This document shows positions 1-6,839 of a stretch of 12,865 nt of DNA, one piece after another; position 1 is the first letter of the stretch, and each line of letters begins with the position of its first letter. A program made the position numbers and the translations under genes. The notes beneath the pieces are model-generated. The model was not told the DNA's origin, did no database searches, and saw only the letters and a list, made by a program, of their open reading frames with translations. Source of the DNA: Oxalobacteraceae bacterium (GTDB lineage Bacteria; Pseudomonadota; Gammaproteobacteria; Burkholderiales; Burkholderiaceae_D); assembly GCA_003132085.1 (NCBI GenBank), contig PKWO01000460.1:1-12865 (forward strand), read 5' to 3'.

Positions 1-1411
1 TCTTCTTCGCTTCAGCGCTTTCCTTAGACAATTGGACCGGCTTGCCTTTCAAATAGTTCAGCGCCTGCGCCAATTGAAAGTCGTCCTTGCTGCCGTACTC
101 AAGAGGCTTGCGCTTTTTTTCCTGCGCAGTAACACGTAACTCCTCTTCCATTTCATCCACTTTTGGCTTGATCGACGCTTCAGCGCCTTTATCCTTGTCG
201 TTCGTCAAATGCTTTTGCAAATCCGCTTCGCGCACCCGAAACTCGTTCAAGCCGTCACCGTCCGCATATTCATCCACCGACATATCGGGCACAATACCCT
301 TGGCCTGGATCGAACGGTCATTCGGCGTGTAATAGCGCGCGGTCGTCAGCTTGACGGCGGTTTCGTCCGGTAGCGCATGAATCGTCTGCACCGACCCTTT
401 GCCGAATGTCTTGGTACCCATAATGATCGCGCGTTTGTAGTCTTGCAACGCACCTGCGACAATTTCGGAGGCTGATGCCGAACCGGTGTTGACCAACACC
501 ACCATCGGCACCTTTTTCACCGCATCCGGCAACTTCAATAGTTGTTCGCCGACGCTATGCAAACCGTAAGCCTCGCTCGCATAGAAGGTGGCATTCGAAC
601 CGGGAAGCTGTCCCTTGGTCGATACGACCGCCACATCTTTCGGCAGGAATGCAGCCGACACACCGATGGCGCCCGGCAGCACGCCGCCCGGGTCGTTACG
701 CAAATCCAGCACCAGACCTTTCAGGTGCGGTTCCTGTATATAAATCGCGCTGAGTTTTTTTGCGAGATCGGACACGGTCGGTTCCTGGAATTGCGAGACA
801 CGCAACCATGCGTAACCCGGCTCGATCACCTTGGACTTGACGCTTTGCGTCTGGATTTCCTTGCGGATGATGGGAACGATCAGCGGTTTGTCTTCACCCT
901 TGCGAGCGATCGTCAAGGTGATCTTGGTATCCACCTCGCCGCGCATTTTCTTGACCGCTTCTTCCAGCGTCAAACCGCGCACCGGTTCGCTATTCAGGCT
1001 GGTAATCAGGTCGCCGGCCTTGAGGCCGGCACGGTAGGCCGGTGAGTCTTCAATCGGGGAGATGATGCGGATGTACCCGTCCTCCATGCCCACTTCGATG
1101 CCAAGGCCGACAAATTTACCTTCTATCGATTCATGCAACTCTTTGAATGCATTTTTATCAAGATAAGCTGAATGGGGATCAAGCGACGCCACCATGCCGG
1201 AAATTGCATCGTCCAGCAGCTTTTTGTCTTCAACGGTCTCGACATAATCAGTCTTGATCAGACCGAACACGTCGGTCAGCTTCCTGAGCTCCTCGATCGG
1301 CAACGGTGATCCATTACTTCTCTGGGCGACTGCATCAAACTGCATTGAACCGGCAATACCCGCAACCATGCCTAAACCGATAAGACCAACATTTTTGAGT
1401 TTGATGCCCAT
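1..1411 (-). CDS. ctpA: C-terminal processing (S41/CtpA) protease, 3' end cut by window edge
   Basis: Periplasmic serine protease of the carboxyl-terminal processing family, which cleaves or degrades exported proteins, often regulators of cell-wall hydrolases. The 470 visible residues run to the window edge without a stop. Residues 1-29 have a short basic start, a hydrophobic stretch and an AVA-Q signal-peptidase-like site. A PDZ domain (about 99-170, with GLGIE) precedes the S41 core. The nucleophile motif GSASASEI gives Ser313, and FGKGSVQ gives Lys338. Their 25-residue spacing equals that of Ser430/Lys455 in E. coli Tsp, and Asp324 falls at the Asp441 position. The ATG sits three bases after the envC stop, and its AGGTGA ribosome site overlaps that stop, so translation is probably coupled. 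The same envC-ctpA order is known in Pseudomonas. The substrate is not shown by the sequence. Confidence 0.93.
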   Translation of the reverse strand, partial: MGIKLKNVGLIGLGMVAGIAGSMQFDAVAQRSNGSPLPIEELRKLTDVFGLIKTDYVETVEDKKLLDDAISGMVASLDPHSAYLDKNAFKELHESIEGKFVGLGIEVGMEDGYIRIISPIEDSPAYRAGLKAGDLITSLNSEPVRGLTLEEAVKKMRGEVDTKITLTIARKGEDKPLIVPIIRKEIQTQSVKSKVIEPGYAWLRVSQFQEPTVSDLAKKLSAIYIQEPHLKGLVLDLRNDPGGVLPGAIGVSAAFLPKDVAVVSTKGQLPGSNATFYASEAYGLHSVGEQLLKLPDAVKKVPMVVLVNTGSASASEIVAGALQDYKRAIIMGTKTFGKGSVQTIHALPDETAVKLTTARYYTPNDRSIQAKGIVPDMSVDEYADGDGLNEFRVREADLQKHLTNDKDKGAEASIKPKVDEMEEELRVTAQEKKRKPLEYGSKDDFQLAQALNYLKGKPVQLSKESAEAKK

Positions 1412-1414
1412 AAT

Positions 1415-1420
1415 TCACCT
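1415..1420 (-). promoter_or_regulatory. Ribosome-binding site of ctpA overlapping the envC stop codon
   Basis: On the minus strand AGGTGA lies three bases before the ctpA ATG (1411-1409). Its last three bases are the TGA stop of envC (1417-1415). A ribosome ending envC covers the ctpA start, so coupling of the two proteins is expected. The layout is seen directly; the coupling is inferred. Confidence 0.7.
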
Positions 1421-2857
1421 AATAGTTACCCAGCCGAGTGGGTCAAACGCGCGGCCTCGATGCCGCATTTCAAAGTATAAACCCGATTGTTCGTTGCCGC
1501 CGCTATTACCTGCGCTAGCGATCACTTCGCCGGCATTGACCACATCGCCGGCTCGTTTCAGCACCGCCTGGTTATTGCCGTAAATGGTCATGTACTGATT
1601 GCCATGATCGAGAATGATCAGATTGCCGAAACCGCGCAGCCATTCGGCAAAAACCACCCGCCCTGCGGCCACCGCTTTAACGTCGGCACCCTCCTCGGCG
1701 CGAATGAACAGGCCTTTCCAACTCGGCCCGTCGCCACGTTTGCCGCCGAACCTGGCAACCAGATCGCCACGTACCGGCAAACGCAACTGTCCGCGCAATG
1801 CCTCGAAGTCGCGTGGGAATATTCCTGCATCGGTCTTGGCGACGGCTGTCAGTTCGATTTTGGCGGGCGAAGCGGCCGGCGCCTCATCGGCGTCGATCGC
1901 ATCCGCCGGATTCGGCTGCTTGACCTCGACCGGCGTCGATCTTGAGGTTTTGGCGGTGGCGACTCTTGCGCTCGCGGCTTTCGCCGCAGCAGCTTGGAGT
2001 GCCCGCTTTTCGGCATCCGCCTTGCTGCGCGCCAGCTCTTCCTTATGCCTTTTTTCTGCCGCAACAGCGTCGGCTTTTTGTTGTTCGTCGATTAACTTAG
2101 ACAGCTTATCCACCAAACCGGCCAAGCGTTGTTCATTGTGTTCAATGTTACCGGCTTCCTTGCGTTGACCTGCCAGTTTGCTCGACAACTTGGTCAGCAA
2201 TACCGAACGCCGGGCCTTCTCGCGCTCCAATACAGCCTTTTGCTGATGCTGCTCCTGCGCGATCTCATCGAGCTCGTCCTTCGCGTCCTGGGCGGCGGCT
2301 TTATTGGCTTCGATCGCCTGCAGATTGGCGCGCAGCGATTCAATCAACTTTGCCTGAGCCTGCGACACATAGCCCATATATTGCAGCTCGCGATTGATGC
2401 GATTGGGGTTATCGCCGGACAGCAGCAGCTTGATCCGGTCTTCGCTGCCCGCCACGTATTGTTCGCGCAACAATTTGGCGAGCTGGCGCTGTTGCAATTC
2501 GACCGCTTTTGTCAATTCGTCTTGCTTCCTGCTCAGTTTTACAAGCTTGGCTTCCTCGGCTTGCTGCTCCAACTCCAGGTCATGCAAAGCGCGATCGGCA
2601 TTCGAAATCGCCGCTTCGGATTCCGCCAACGCATCGGAGGCGTGACTCTTGGCGGTTTCGGTGCTGTCGATCTCGCGTTTTAACTCGGTAAGCTTCTGCT
2701 GCAGATCGGCGCGCTGAATTTCGGCGATCCCCTTCTGCTTGGTGCGCTCGGTGACTTTGGCGGCATCGGCGAAAGGCGCGCCGCCAACCAGCAAAACCGC
2801 CATGACCAGCGTCGCCAGAAATCTTCCAACACCCGGAATACGATCCTGCTTATGCAC
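1415..2857 (-). CDS. envC: Murein hydrolase activator EnvC (degenerate LytM/M23)
   Basis: Periplasmic activator of the N-acetylmuramyl-L-alanine amidases that split septal peptidoglycan; in E. coli it is recruited by FtsEX. From the chosen start the protein has 480 residues: a signal peptide (about 1-32, ending FADA-AK), a long charged Glu/Gln/Lys/Ala-rich coiled-coil region (about 35-300), an Ala/Lys/Pro-rich linker, and a C-terminal LytM domain (360-480). All four zinc-ligand positions of active M23 enzymes are replaced: Trp380 and Phe384 in WKGLF, and Gly459 and Tyr461 in GLYFE. E. coli EnvC has the same WKG and LYFE pattern. I chose GTG 2857 because AGGA lies seven bases upstream and the signal peptide begins right after it. 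ATG 2896 and TTG 2959 are in-frame alternatives with poorer ribosome sites. It lies between gpmA and ctpA. Confidence 0.93.
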   Translation of the reverse strand: MHKQDRIPGVGRFLATLVMAVLLVGGAPFADAAKVTERTKQKGIAEIQRADLQQKLTELKREIDSTETAKSHASDALAESEAAISNADRALHDLELEQQAEEAKLVKLSRKQDELTKAVELQQRQLAKLLREQYVAGSEDRIKLLLSGDNPNRINRELQYMGYVSQAQAKLIESLRANLQAIEANKAAAQDAKDELDEIAQEQHQQKAVLEREKARRSVLLTKLSSKLAGQRKEAGNIEHNEQRLAGLVDKLSKLIDEQQKADAVAAEKRHKEELARSKADAEKRALQAAAAKAASARVATAKTSRSTPVEVKQPNPADAIDADEAPAASPAKIELTAVAKTDAGIFPRDFEALRGQLRLPVRGDLVARFGGKRGDGPSWKGLFIRAEEGADVKAVAAGRVVFAEWLRGFGNLIILDHGNQYMTIYGNNQAVLKRAGDVVNAGEVIASAGNSGGNEQSGLYFEMRHRGRAFDPLGWVTIR

Positions 2858-2975
2858 TGACGTTTCCTGACTAAAGACGCGATCGTTATCCAACATTCTG
2901 CGAAAGCGTTTTCCACCGCCGATCAACTGACCGGAAAGGGAAGGAAAACACAAGCCCAAAGACGGAGTGGAGGCT

Positions 2976-3722
2976 TTACTTGGCTTTGCCCTGATTTGCC
3001 ACGGCTTTCAGCGCTGCTTCGATTGCCGACGGGTCGCCCAGGTAATAGCTTTTAATCGGTTTCAGGTCCGCATCCAGCTCATACACCAGCGGCTGACCGT
3101 TGGGGACGTTCAGCCCGACAATATCCCGGTCGCTGATGCCGTCCAGCGATTTAATCAGCGCCCGCAAACTATTGCCGTGCGCCGAAATGAGGATGCGCTT
3201 ACCGGCCAAGATCGCCGGAGCGATCGACTCATGCCAAATTGGCATGACACGCGCAACCGTATCTTTCAGGCATTCGGTCAGTGGAATCTGTTCCCGCGTC
3301 AGCTCAGCGTAGCGCGGATCGCCGAAAGACGCACGCGGGTCGGCCGGATCAAGCGGATTGGGCGGCACATCGTAACTGCGGCGCCATTTCAGCACTTGCT
3401 CATCGCCGTATTGCGCCGCCGTTTCCGCCTTGTTCAAGCCTTGCAGCGCGCCGTAATGCCGCTCGTTCAAGCGCCAGCTATGCACTACAGGCAACCACAT
3501 CAAGTCCATCTCGTCGAGCGTTCCCCACAGTGTGCGAATCGCGCGCTTAAGCACCGAGGTATAGGCCAAATCGAACGTGAAACCGGCTTCCAGCAAGAGT
3601 TTCCCTGCCTGTTTGGCTTCGGCAGCTCCCTTTTCAGTCAAATCAACATCGGTCCAGCCGGTAAAGCGATTGTCGAGATTCCAGGTGGACTCGCCGTGGC
3701 GCATCAATACGATTTTGTACAT
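2976..3722 (-). CDS. gpmA: 2,3-bisphosphoglycerate-dependent phosphoglycerate mutase
   Basis: Cytoplasmic glycolytic and gluconeogenic enzyme interconverting 3- and 2-phosphoglycerate through a phosphohistidine. The 248 residues match the usual length (E. coli 250). The histidine-phosphatase signature MRHGEST gives catalytic His9 with Arg8. Arg60, Glu87 (in LNERHYG) and His182 (in SAHGNS) fall exactly two positions before E. coli Arg62, Glu89 and His184. The ATG at 3722 starts the protein at MYKIVLMRHG, as usual for the family; an ATG nine bases upstream would add only three residues, and neither has a clear ribosome site. It is first in the minus-strand group with envC and ctpA and divergent from the rhodanese gene. 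This spot in E. coli holds the unrelated cofactor-independent mutase GpmM. Confidence 0.97.
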   Translation of the reverse strand: MYKIVLMRHGESTWNLDNRFTGWTDVDLTEKGAAEAKQAGKLLLEAGFTFDLAYTSVLKRAIRTLWGTLDEMDLMWLPVVHSWRLNERHYGALQGLNKAETAAQYGDEQVLKWRRSYDVPPNPLDPADPRASFGDPRYAELTREQIPLTECLKDTVARVMPIWHESIAPAILAGKRILISAHGNSLRALIKSLDGISDRDIVGLNVPNGQPLVYELDADLKPIKSYYLGDPSAIEAALKAVANQGKAK

Positions 3723-3833
3723 AATTAGCATGGGGGGTTAAAAAAACGGCGAAATAACGATTTACGACAATTTAAAATGCTCGTCAGTCTTCTATTTTAT
3801 AATGCGACGATTGATCAAAACCATTGGAACCTC
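3723..3833. promoter_or_regulatory. Divergent promoter region between gpmA and the rhodanese-grxC-secB group
   Basis: This AT-rich 111-bp gap must hold the promoters of two diverging groups. On the plus strand a perfect TATAAT lies at 3798-3803, about 30 bases before the GTG at 3834, but I see no good -35 box at 16-18 bases from it. On the minus strand CTGACG (3782-3787), a 17-base spacer and TAAATC (3759-3764) form a weak sigma70-like match for gpmA. These are motif matches only. Confidence 0.35.
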
Positions 3834-4235
3834 GTGAAATTCATCATTGACAACATAATGCTGTTCGTTTTAATCCTGGTTTCCGGCGGCATGCTGCTCT
3901 GGCCAAGCCTGCAGCGTCGCGGCACCAAGGTCTCCATTTTGCAGGCCACTCAGTCTTTTAACCAGGGAAAGACCCTGTTGCTGGACGTCCGGGAAGAGGC
4001 TGCGTTTGCGGCGGCCCATATGCGCGATGCCAAGAACATTCCGCTTAAGCAGTTGCCGGCCCGAATCAGCGAGTTGGACAAATTCAAGGTGAAAACCGTA
4101 ATTGTAGTATGCGCTTCCGGCATTCAATCGTCGAAAGCCGCGTCCCTGCTCAAAAATTCCGGCTTCAGCGACGTGCATAGCCTGGACGGCGGCTTGGCGG
4201 CTTGGCAGGCGCAAGGGCTGCCAACGGTAAAATAG
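3834..4235 (+). CDS. Membrane-anchored single-domain rhodanese (YibN-like)
   Basis: Sulfurtransferase-type domain on an N-terminal membrane anchor. The 133 residues hold one hydrophobic segment (about 5-24), a short basic stretch (QRRG), then a rhodanese domain (about 33-130). Asp51 is in LLLDVREE. Cys93 is the active-site residue in the loop CASGIQS, the usual six-residue loop of single-domain rhodaneses, and LDGGLAAW is near the end. I prefer GTG 3834: it gives the usual MKFI-type start and lies downstream of the TATAAT at 3798. ATG 3777 would add 19 residues and lie upstream of that box. It is first in the plus-strand group, 12 bases before grxC, as yibN is in E. coli. The natural sulfur acceptor is unknown. 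Confidence 0.87.
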   Translation: MKFIIDNIMLFVLILVSGGMLLWPSLQRRGTKVSILQATQSFNQGKTLLLDVREEAAFAAAHMRDAKNIPLKQLPARISELDKFKVKTVIVVCASGIQSSKAASLLKNSGFSDVHSLDGGLAAWQAQGLPTVK

Positions 4236-4247
4236 GAAAGAGCCCAC

Positions 4248-4511
4248 ATGAAACCACATGTTCTCATGTACAGTTCCGGCATGTGCCCTTATTGCACGAT
4301 GGCCGAACGCCTGTTGAACGCGAAAGGCGTTGACGTCATCGAAAAGATCCGGATAGATCTGGATCCCCTGCAGCGCAACGAAATGATGCAAAAAACCGGG
4401 CGCCGTACGGTTCCACAAATTTATATCGGCGACACGCATGTCGGCGGCTTTGACGACCTGAGCGCTTTGGATCGGGACGGCAAGCTGGATGCATTGCTCC
4501 ATGGCATCTGA
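4248..4511 (+). CDS. grxC: Glutaredoxin 3
   Basis: Small dithiol glutaredoxin that reduces protein disulfides and glutathione mixed disulfides using glutathione. The 87 residues form one thioredoxin-like domain of normal length. The redox motif CPYC is at residues 13-16. The cis-proline motif TVP is at 54-56, followed by QIYIG, and the glutathione-binding GGFDD is at 66-70. An AGGAAAG stretch lies upstream of the ATG at a rather long spacing. It sits between the rhodanese gene and secB, the conserved proteobacterial order, which fits a role in keeping thiols reduced during export or sulfur transfer; that functional link is inferred. Confidence 0.96.
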   Translation: MKPHVLMYSSGMCPYCTMAERLLNAKGVDVIEKIRIDLDPLQRNEMMQKTGRRTVPQIYIGDTHVGGFDDLSALDRDGKLDALLHGI

Positions 4512-4578
4512 TATTTTGATTCACCCATAAGCGGACGACCTTGACGCCGTCCATGTTCAACTTCATTGAAAGTGCTTC

Positions 4579-5082
4579 ATGTCTGACGAAAACCTGCAAC
4601 CTATATTTCAAATCCAACGCGTTTATCTGAAAGATATGTCGCTTGAGCAGCCGAACTCACCGGCAATTTTCCTGGAACAAGAGGCGCCCAAGCTTGAAGT
4701 CGCGGTAGACGTCAATGCGGAAGCGCTGGCTGACGGCATTTTTGAGTCAACCGTTACCATTACCCTGACTGCCAAGATCCAGGACAAGGTCGCCTTTCTG
4801 GTAGAGGGCAAGCAAGCCGGCATTTTTGAAGTCCGCAACATTCCGGAAGATCAGCTCGATCCGCTACTCGGCATTGGTTGCCCGAACATTTTGTACCCGT
4901 ACCTGCGCGCCAATATCGCGGACATCATCACGCGCGCCGGATTTCCACCGGTGCACCTGGCCGAGATCAATTTCGAAGCCTACTATCAACAACGCGTACA
5001 AGCCGCCGCGACACAGCAAGGGCAGGCAAACGGCGCATCCGGCCTGGTGATGCCGGACGGTTCGTCCGCAACGATTAATTGA
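4579..5082 (+). CDS. secB: Protein-export chaperone SecB
   Basis: Cytoplasmic tetrameric chaperone that keeps preproteins unfolded and passes them to SecA at the Sec translocon. The 167 residues compare with 155 in E. coli. Recognisable family stretches are IQRVYLKDMSLE (about 13-24), the strand FESTVTITLTAK, the GIGCPNILYPY segment (about 98-108) and AGFPPVHLAEINF (about 121-133), followed by a variable Ala/Gln-rich tail. The ATG is followed by the usual MSDEN-type acidic start; the ribosome site is weak. A 67-bp gap separates it from grxC and 74 bp from the SH3 gene. A 6-bp perfect stem (CGGACG, GTT, CGTCCG; 5054-5068) lies in the last codons. Confidence 0.97.
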   Translation: MSDENLQPIFQIQRVYLKDMSLEQPNSPAIFLEQEAPKLEVAVDVNAEALADGIFESTVTITLTAKIQDKVAFLVEGKQAGIFEVRNIPEDQLDPLLGIGCPNILYPYLRANIADIITRAGFPPVHLAEINFEAYYQQRVQAAATQQGQANGASGLVMPDGSSATIN

Positions 5083-5104
5083 TTCCGCAGTAGTGATTGT
5101 CTCT

Positions 5105-5130
5105 CCGGGCACAGCCGTGGCTGCGCCCGG
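5105..5130 (+). terminator. GC-rich hairpin between secB and the SH3 gene (possible attenuator)
   Basis: CCGGGC and GCCCGG pair around an inner stem (CAGC/GCTG) with one mismatch. Four T's follow, but only six bases after the stem, so this is not a textbook intrinsic terminator. It could reduce read-through from secB or protect the secB end of the message. The ribosome site of the next gene starts about 15 bases later. Confidence 0.35.
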
Positions 5131-5156
5131 AATACGTTTTCGGTGAAGGTGGCACC

Positions 5157-5609
5157 ATGAAATTTTCCCGCATGCTTGTGTTGACCGCCATGTTGCCGGC
5201 ATTCGCGCCATGGGCGGCGCAAACAATCGAATTCAAATCGGTAGGCGCAGACCCGGCGGTGACTTACGACGCGCCGAGCACCAAGGGCCGCAGGGTTTTT
5301 GTCGCCCCGCGCGGCATGCCGGTTGAAACGGTATTGACGTATGGCGATTGGACCAAGCTGAGAGACAGCGCCGGCGATCTGTTCTGGCTGGAAACCAAGT
5401 CGCTGACGCCAAAACGCATGTTAATCGTCAAGGTGGCTAACGCCAAAGTGCGGGCAAGCCCGGATGACGCCGGCGCACCGGTATTTTCAGCCGACAAAGG
5501 GGTGCTGCTGGAATTGGCCGAGCCGGCCAATTCCAGTTGGCTCAAGGTCAAGCATCGCGACGGTCAAAGCGGTTATGTAAAGGCCGCCGAGGTCTGGGGC
5601 GGCGGTTGA
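5157..5609 (+). CDS. Exported protein with two bacterial SH3-like domains
   Basis: The 150 residues begin with a signal peptide (about 1-21, MKFSR start, hydrophobic run, ending WAA-Q). Two SH3b-like repeats follow: residues about 27-86, with VTYDAPSTKGRRVFVAPRG and GDWTKLRD, and about 89-147, with ANAKVRASPDD, SWLKVKHRDG and SGYVKAAEVW. The second is a typical variant of this fold, with the KVRASP start and the GYVK end. Such domains in exported proteins often bind peptidoglycan or mediate protein contacts; no catalytic domain is present and the partner is unknown. The ATG at 5157 has AAGGTGG just upstream, far better than the ATG at 5097. It lies between secB and gpsA, which are adjacent in E. 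coli. Confidence 0.8.
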   Translation: MKFSRMLVLTAMLPAFAPWAAQTIEFKSVGADPAVTYDAPSTKGRRVFVAPRGMPVETVLTYGDWTKLRDSAGDLFWLETKSLTPKRMLIVKVANAKVRASPDDAGAPVFSADKGVLLELAEPANSSWLKVKHRDGQSGYVKAAEVWGGG

Positions 5610-5640
5610 TAGCCGCCCGTCCTTCTTCTCGTCGCAATCG

Positions 5641-6651
5641 ATGAATATCACCATTCTCGGCGCAGGCGCTTGGGGTACGGCACTGGCCTTGTCGCTCGCC
5701 GACCGCCATCAGGTGCTGCTGTGGGGACGCGACCAGAAAGCGATGTCTGAAGCCGCTTTGCGGCGCGAGAATGCCACTTATCTGCCCGGTTTCCAGTTCC
5801 CGCCCAATTTGATGGTCAGCGCCGACTTTGAGGCAGCACTGGCGCACGTCGTGCCGGACACGCTGCACGGCGAAGGTCTTCTGATCATTGCCTCCCCGGT
5901 GGCAGGCCTGCGGCCCCTTCTAAGCCGTATGCAGCACTTGGCACCGCCAAATCTGATATGGTTGTGCAAGGGCTTTGAAGAAACGACCCGGCTGCTGCCG
6001 CATCAGGTGGTGCGGCACGTGCTTGGCAACGACATTGCCATCGGCGCGTTGTCAGGGCCGTCTTTTGCCCAGGAAGTCGCAGGCGGCCTGCCGTGTGCGC
6101 TGACGGTCGCCTCCGACTCCCAGCCTTTGCGCGAACGGGTAGTCGGCGCATTGCACGCGCACAGCATCCGCGTCTACTCGAGTGACGACATAATCGGCGT
6201 CGAAGTCGGCGGCGCAGTCAAAAATATCATGGCCATCGCGACCGGCATCATCGATGGCATGGGTCTCGGCCTCAACGCGCGGGCCGCGCTGATCACACGC
6301 GGCCTCGCGGAAATCACGCGTCTGGGGGTTGCGCTCGGCGGCCGCACCGAAACTTTCATGGGCTTGGCCGGCATGGGCGACCTGATTTTGACCTGTACCG
6401 GCGATCTGTCGCGCAATCGCCAAGTCGGCTTGGCGATTGCGCAGGGGAAAAAGCTGGAGGCCATCGTGGCTGAACTCGGGCATGTGGCTGAAGGAGTGCG
6501 CTGCGCGCAAGCGGTGCGCGCACTGGCCGCCGATCTCGGGATCGACATGCCGATCACCAACGCGGTTGCCGCTGTGCTGTTTGACGGCGATTCGGCGCGC
6601 GACACGGTCAAGCGTTTACTCGCGCGCGACCCGCGCGGCGAAACGATCTAA
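5641..6651 (+). CDS. gpsA: NAD(P)-dependent glycerol-3-phosphate dehydrogenase
   Basis: Cytoplasmic enzyme reducing dihydroxyacetone phosphate to sn-glycerol 3-phosphate, the backbone of phospholipids. The 336 residues match the family. The Rossmann motif GAGAWGTA is at 7-14, a conserved Lys110 is in LCKGFE, LSGPSFAQEV spans 137-146, and the catalytic Lys194 is in GGAVKNIMAIATG. GLAGMGDLILTCT (241-253) and the SRNR stretch that follows belong to the substrate-binding C-terminal domain. The ATG at 5641 begins directly with the Rossmann strand MNITILG; the ribosome site is not obvious. It is the last gene of the plus-strand group, 31 bp after the SH3 gene, and is followed by a long inverted repeat. 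Confidence 0.97.
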   Translation: MNITILGAGAWGTALALSLADRHQVLLWGRDQKAMSEAALRRENATYLPGFQFPPNLMVSADFEAALAHVVPDTLHGEGLLIIASPVAGLRPLLSRMQHLAPPNLIWLCKGFEETTRLLPHQVVRHVLGNDIAIGALSGPSFAQEVAGGLPCALTVASDSQPLRERVVGALHAHSIRVYSSDDIIGVEVGGAVKNIMAIATGIIDGMGLGLNARAALITRGLAEITRLGVALGGRTETFMGLAGMGDLILTCTGDLSRNRQVGLAIAQGKKLEAIVAELGHVAEGVRCAQAVRALAADLGIDMPITNAVAAVLFDGDSARDTVKRLLARDPRGETI

Positions 6652-6677
6652 AGATATATTTGACGTGACTGTTCAGC

Positions 6678-6808
6678 CCCAGGGCAGCGCTGAATAAGTG
6701 TAGCGAGCGGTTCGAGTTTGTGTCGAGAAGCGCAACCGTACGAAGGTACGGTGAGCATCGCAGACGCAAACTCGGGCCGCGCAGTAACTTATTCGGCGTT
6801 GCCCTAGG
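6678..6808. repeat. 131-bp imperfect long inverted repeat (possible MITE or REP-type element)
   Basis: The outer arms AGGGCAGCGCTGAATAAGT (6681-6699) and, on the other strand, AGGGCAACGCCGAATAAGT (6787-6805) match at 17 of 19 positions. Matching continues inward through CGAGTTTGTGTC against CGAGTTTGCGTC. The centre is CCGTAC-GAAG-GTACGG, a perfect 6-bp stem with a four-base loop, so the whole element folds into one long hairpin. It has no coding potential and lies between the converging gpsA and permease genes. A solo outer arm recurs at 11980-11996. It could be a miniature transposable element left by an insertion sequence, or a repeat acting as a two-way terminator. I see no clear target-site duplication. 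Confidence 0.8.
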
Positions 6809-6839
6809 CCGATGAGTCAATCCTGACGATTACTGACGC

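Noticed and set aside
542..1045. 167-residue plus-strand reading frame
   Set aside because: It lies antisense to ctpA, whose PDZ and catalytic motifs are intact on the minus strand; the frame has no recognisable domain.
2967..3728. 253-residue plus-strand reading frame covering gpmA
   Set aside because: It mirrors gpmA on the other strand; GpmA has every catalytic residue, and the antisense product looks like no family I know.
3870..4502. 210-residue minus-strand reading frame
   Set aside because: It runs antisense through the rhodanese and grxC genes, which both have clear active-site motifs.
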